A stretch of 64,000 nucleotides of DNA from an uncultured bacterium (GTDB lineage: Bacteria > Bacteroidota > Bacteroidia > CAILMK01): assembly GCA_903829945.1 (NCBI GenBank), contig CAIKRV010000018.1, positions 1 to 64,000 on the forward strand. The letters run 5' to 3'. Shown here one piece after another: positions 62,704-64,000 of this stretch. Position numbers and translations under genes: made by a program. How positions within the stretch are numbered: position 1 is the stretch's first letter; each line of letters begins with the position of its first letter. The notes beneath the pieces were generated by a model. The model did not search any database. It saw only the letters and a program-made list of their open reading frames with translations, and was not told where the DNA came from.

Positions 62704-64000
62704 CTAGGAGGTTGCACCTGCAATGGATGACCTTCCTTTTATTCTACCTGACTTCACTAATCCATCATAATGCCTCATTAAAAGATGACTTTCAATTTGT
62801 TGTAATGTGTCTAAAATTACACCCACCATAATTAATAGGGAGGTTCCTCCATAAAAATAGGCAAATTGTGTTTCAACACCCATTTTCCTTGCGATAGAAG
62901 GGAAGATGGCTACAAACGCTAGGAAAATCGCTCCCGGCAAAGTTATACGACTGATCACTGAATCAATATATTCTGAGGTGGAAGCACCAGGTTTTACCCC
63001 CGGAATAAATCCTCCGTTTTTCTTTAATTCATCTCCAATTTGTGTTGGATTAACCGTTACTGCGGTATAGAAATAAGTAAATGCAATAATTAAGAAGGCG
63101 AATAATGAGTTATAAAACAAATTACCGTCGTTAATTAACGCTCTGCCAATGCCTTCCCATGCTGTTGAGCCCGGGAAAAATTGAGCAATGGTAGAAGGAA
63201 TAAACATGATGGCCTGAGCAAAGATAATCGGCATTACACCGGCTGAGTTTACTTTTAATGGTAAAAATTGTCTTACTCCTCCATATTGACGGTTACCAAC
63301 TACACGTTTTGCATATTGAACCGGAATACGGCGTGTACCTTGAACCAAGGCTACTACCGCTAATATGGTCATGTATAAGGCTACAATTTCAATTAAGAAT
63401 ACCACTAAACCACCGCCTTGTTGAGACATTCTGGATTCAACTTCACCAAGTAAAGCATGTGGAAAACGAGCCATAATACCCACCATGATAATGATAGATA
63501 TACCATTTCCGATGCCTTTGTCTTGTATTTTTTCACCCAACCACATTACGAACATTGTTCCGGTGGTTAGAATCACAACGTTAGTAAGCATGAACATTGT
63601 CATACTCATAGCATTTGGATCCATAATTGGAACGATGGCATTAGGAGAGGAGGATTTTAAATTAATTAAGAAACCAACGGCTTGCAATGCTGTAATACCT
63701 ACGGTAAGCATACGCGTTAATTGGTTAAGTTTTTGTCTTCCACTATCACCTTCTTTTTGAAGCTTTTGGAAGTAAGGAACAGCAATGCCAAGCAACTGAA
63801 TAACGATAGAAGCAGAGATGTAAGGCATAATACCCAATGCAAAAATGGACGCTCTTGAAAAGGCGCCACCTGCAAAGGTATTGATTAGTCCAAGTAGGGA
63901 GTTGCTACTGGATTGGCTATTGAGAGCCAACACATTAGGATTTACCCCCGGGAGTACGATGTAGGACCCCATTCTGTAAATGAGAATGAGAACTAGGGTT
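62704..64000 (-). CDS. secY: Protein translocase subunit SecY (5' end outside the window)
   Basis: The pore-forming subunit of the Sec translocon, with about ten membrane segments and motifs such as SRASIFALGIMPYISASIVIQLL near the visible N-terminus and PTQIGDELKKNGGFIPGVKPG. The reading frame stays open to the window edge (RELVLILIYRMGSYIVLPG), so the ATG at 63972 is internal and the true start lies beyond 64000. The visible 431 codons lack only the first residues. infA follows on the same strand. Confidence 0.96.
   Translation of the reverse strand, partial: TLVLILIYRMGSYIVLPGVNPNVLALNSQSSSNSLLGLINTFAGGAFSRASIFALGIMPYISASIVIQLLGIAVPYFQKLQKEGDSGRQKLNQLTRMLTVGITALQAVGFLINLKSSSPNAIVPIMDPNAMSMTMFMLTNVVILTTGTMFVMWLGEKIQDKGIGNGISIIIMVGIMARFPHALLGEVESRMSQQGGGLVVFLIEIVALYMTILAVVALVQGTRRIPVQYAKRVVGNRQYGGVRQFLPLKVNSAGVMPIIFAQAIMFIPSTIAQFFPGSTAWEGIGRALINDGNLFYNSLFAFLIIAFTYFYTAVTVNPTQIGDELKKNGGFIPGVKPGASTSEYIDSVISRITLPGAIFLAFVAIFPSIARKMGVETQFAYFYGGTSLLIMVGVILDTLQQIESHLLMRHYDGLVKSGRIKGRSSIAGATS

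Overview
The window is chromosomal DNA of a Bacteroidota bacterium, probably a Chitinophagales/Sphingobacteriales-like lineage (inference). The evidence is AT-rich sequence, four proteins with a C-terminal type IX secretion (T9SS) sorting domain, GEVED/PKD modules, a Bacteroidota-type ribosomal operon end, starts without Shine-Dalgarno sites (several TTG or GTG), and repeated promoter boxes of the Bacteroidota form TAnnTTTG.

Layout. 1-2825 is a type I restriction-modification locus on the minus strand: hsdM, an unrecognised 53-codon ORF, and hsdS, which appears cut by the end of an IS21-type element at base 85. 3168-4346 is a secreted phosphoesterase. 4782-8267 is a tandem pair of LTA-synthase-like sulfatase-fold enzymes. 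8269-19146 holds tsaD, a TamB-like protein with a small membrane protein, rnr, hutH and hisS. 19518-23849 holds two outer-membrane beta-barrel proteins and xseA-xseB. 23850-24324 is a gene-free gap with a possible small RNA. 24325-31602 encodes a 1906-residue T9SS mosaic protein and a second T9SS protein. 31652-39825 holds a purine nucleoside phosphorylase, lpxK, a Nif3-like protein, a zinc-ribbon coiled-coil protein, a TPR protein, a small T9SS protein, an RluD-type pseudouridine synthase and a DmeF-type metal exporter. 39864-42124 is a possible sulfur/redox module: DoxX, an HxlR regulator with a palindromic operator, and a CstB-like persulfide dioxygenase-rhodanese. 42199-49301 holds a cytochrome c lipoprotein, heme A synthase, GluQ-RS, a glycosyltransferase, adenine deaminase, a GNAT protein and a zinc phospholipase C-like protein. 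49325-54843 is lpd, sucB and sucA. 54899-64000 is pabB, ftsB, eno, carA and the end of the ribosomal protein cluster (rplQ, rpoA, rpsD, rpsK, rpsM, rpmJ, infA, secY, the last cut by the window edge).

Most genes are housekeeping and conventional. The accessory content is the RM locus with its IS scar, the T9SS cargo genes, the LTA-synthase-like pair and the HxlR/DoxX/CstB group. I found no tRNA, rRNA, CRISPR array or prophage. I see no clearly new multi-gene system. The observations most worth following up are the overlapping small ORF in the hsdM-hsdS gap, the promoter set with two apparently leaderless genes, the putative small RNA and the HxlR/DoxX/CstB group.
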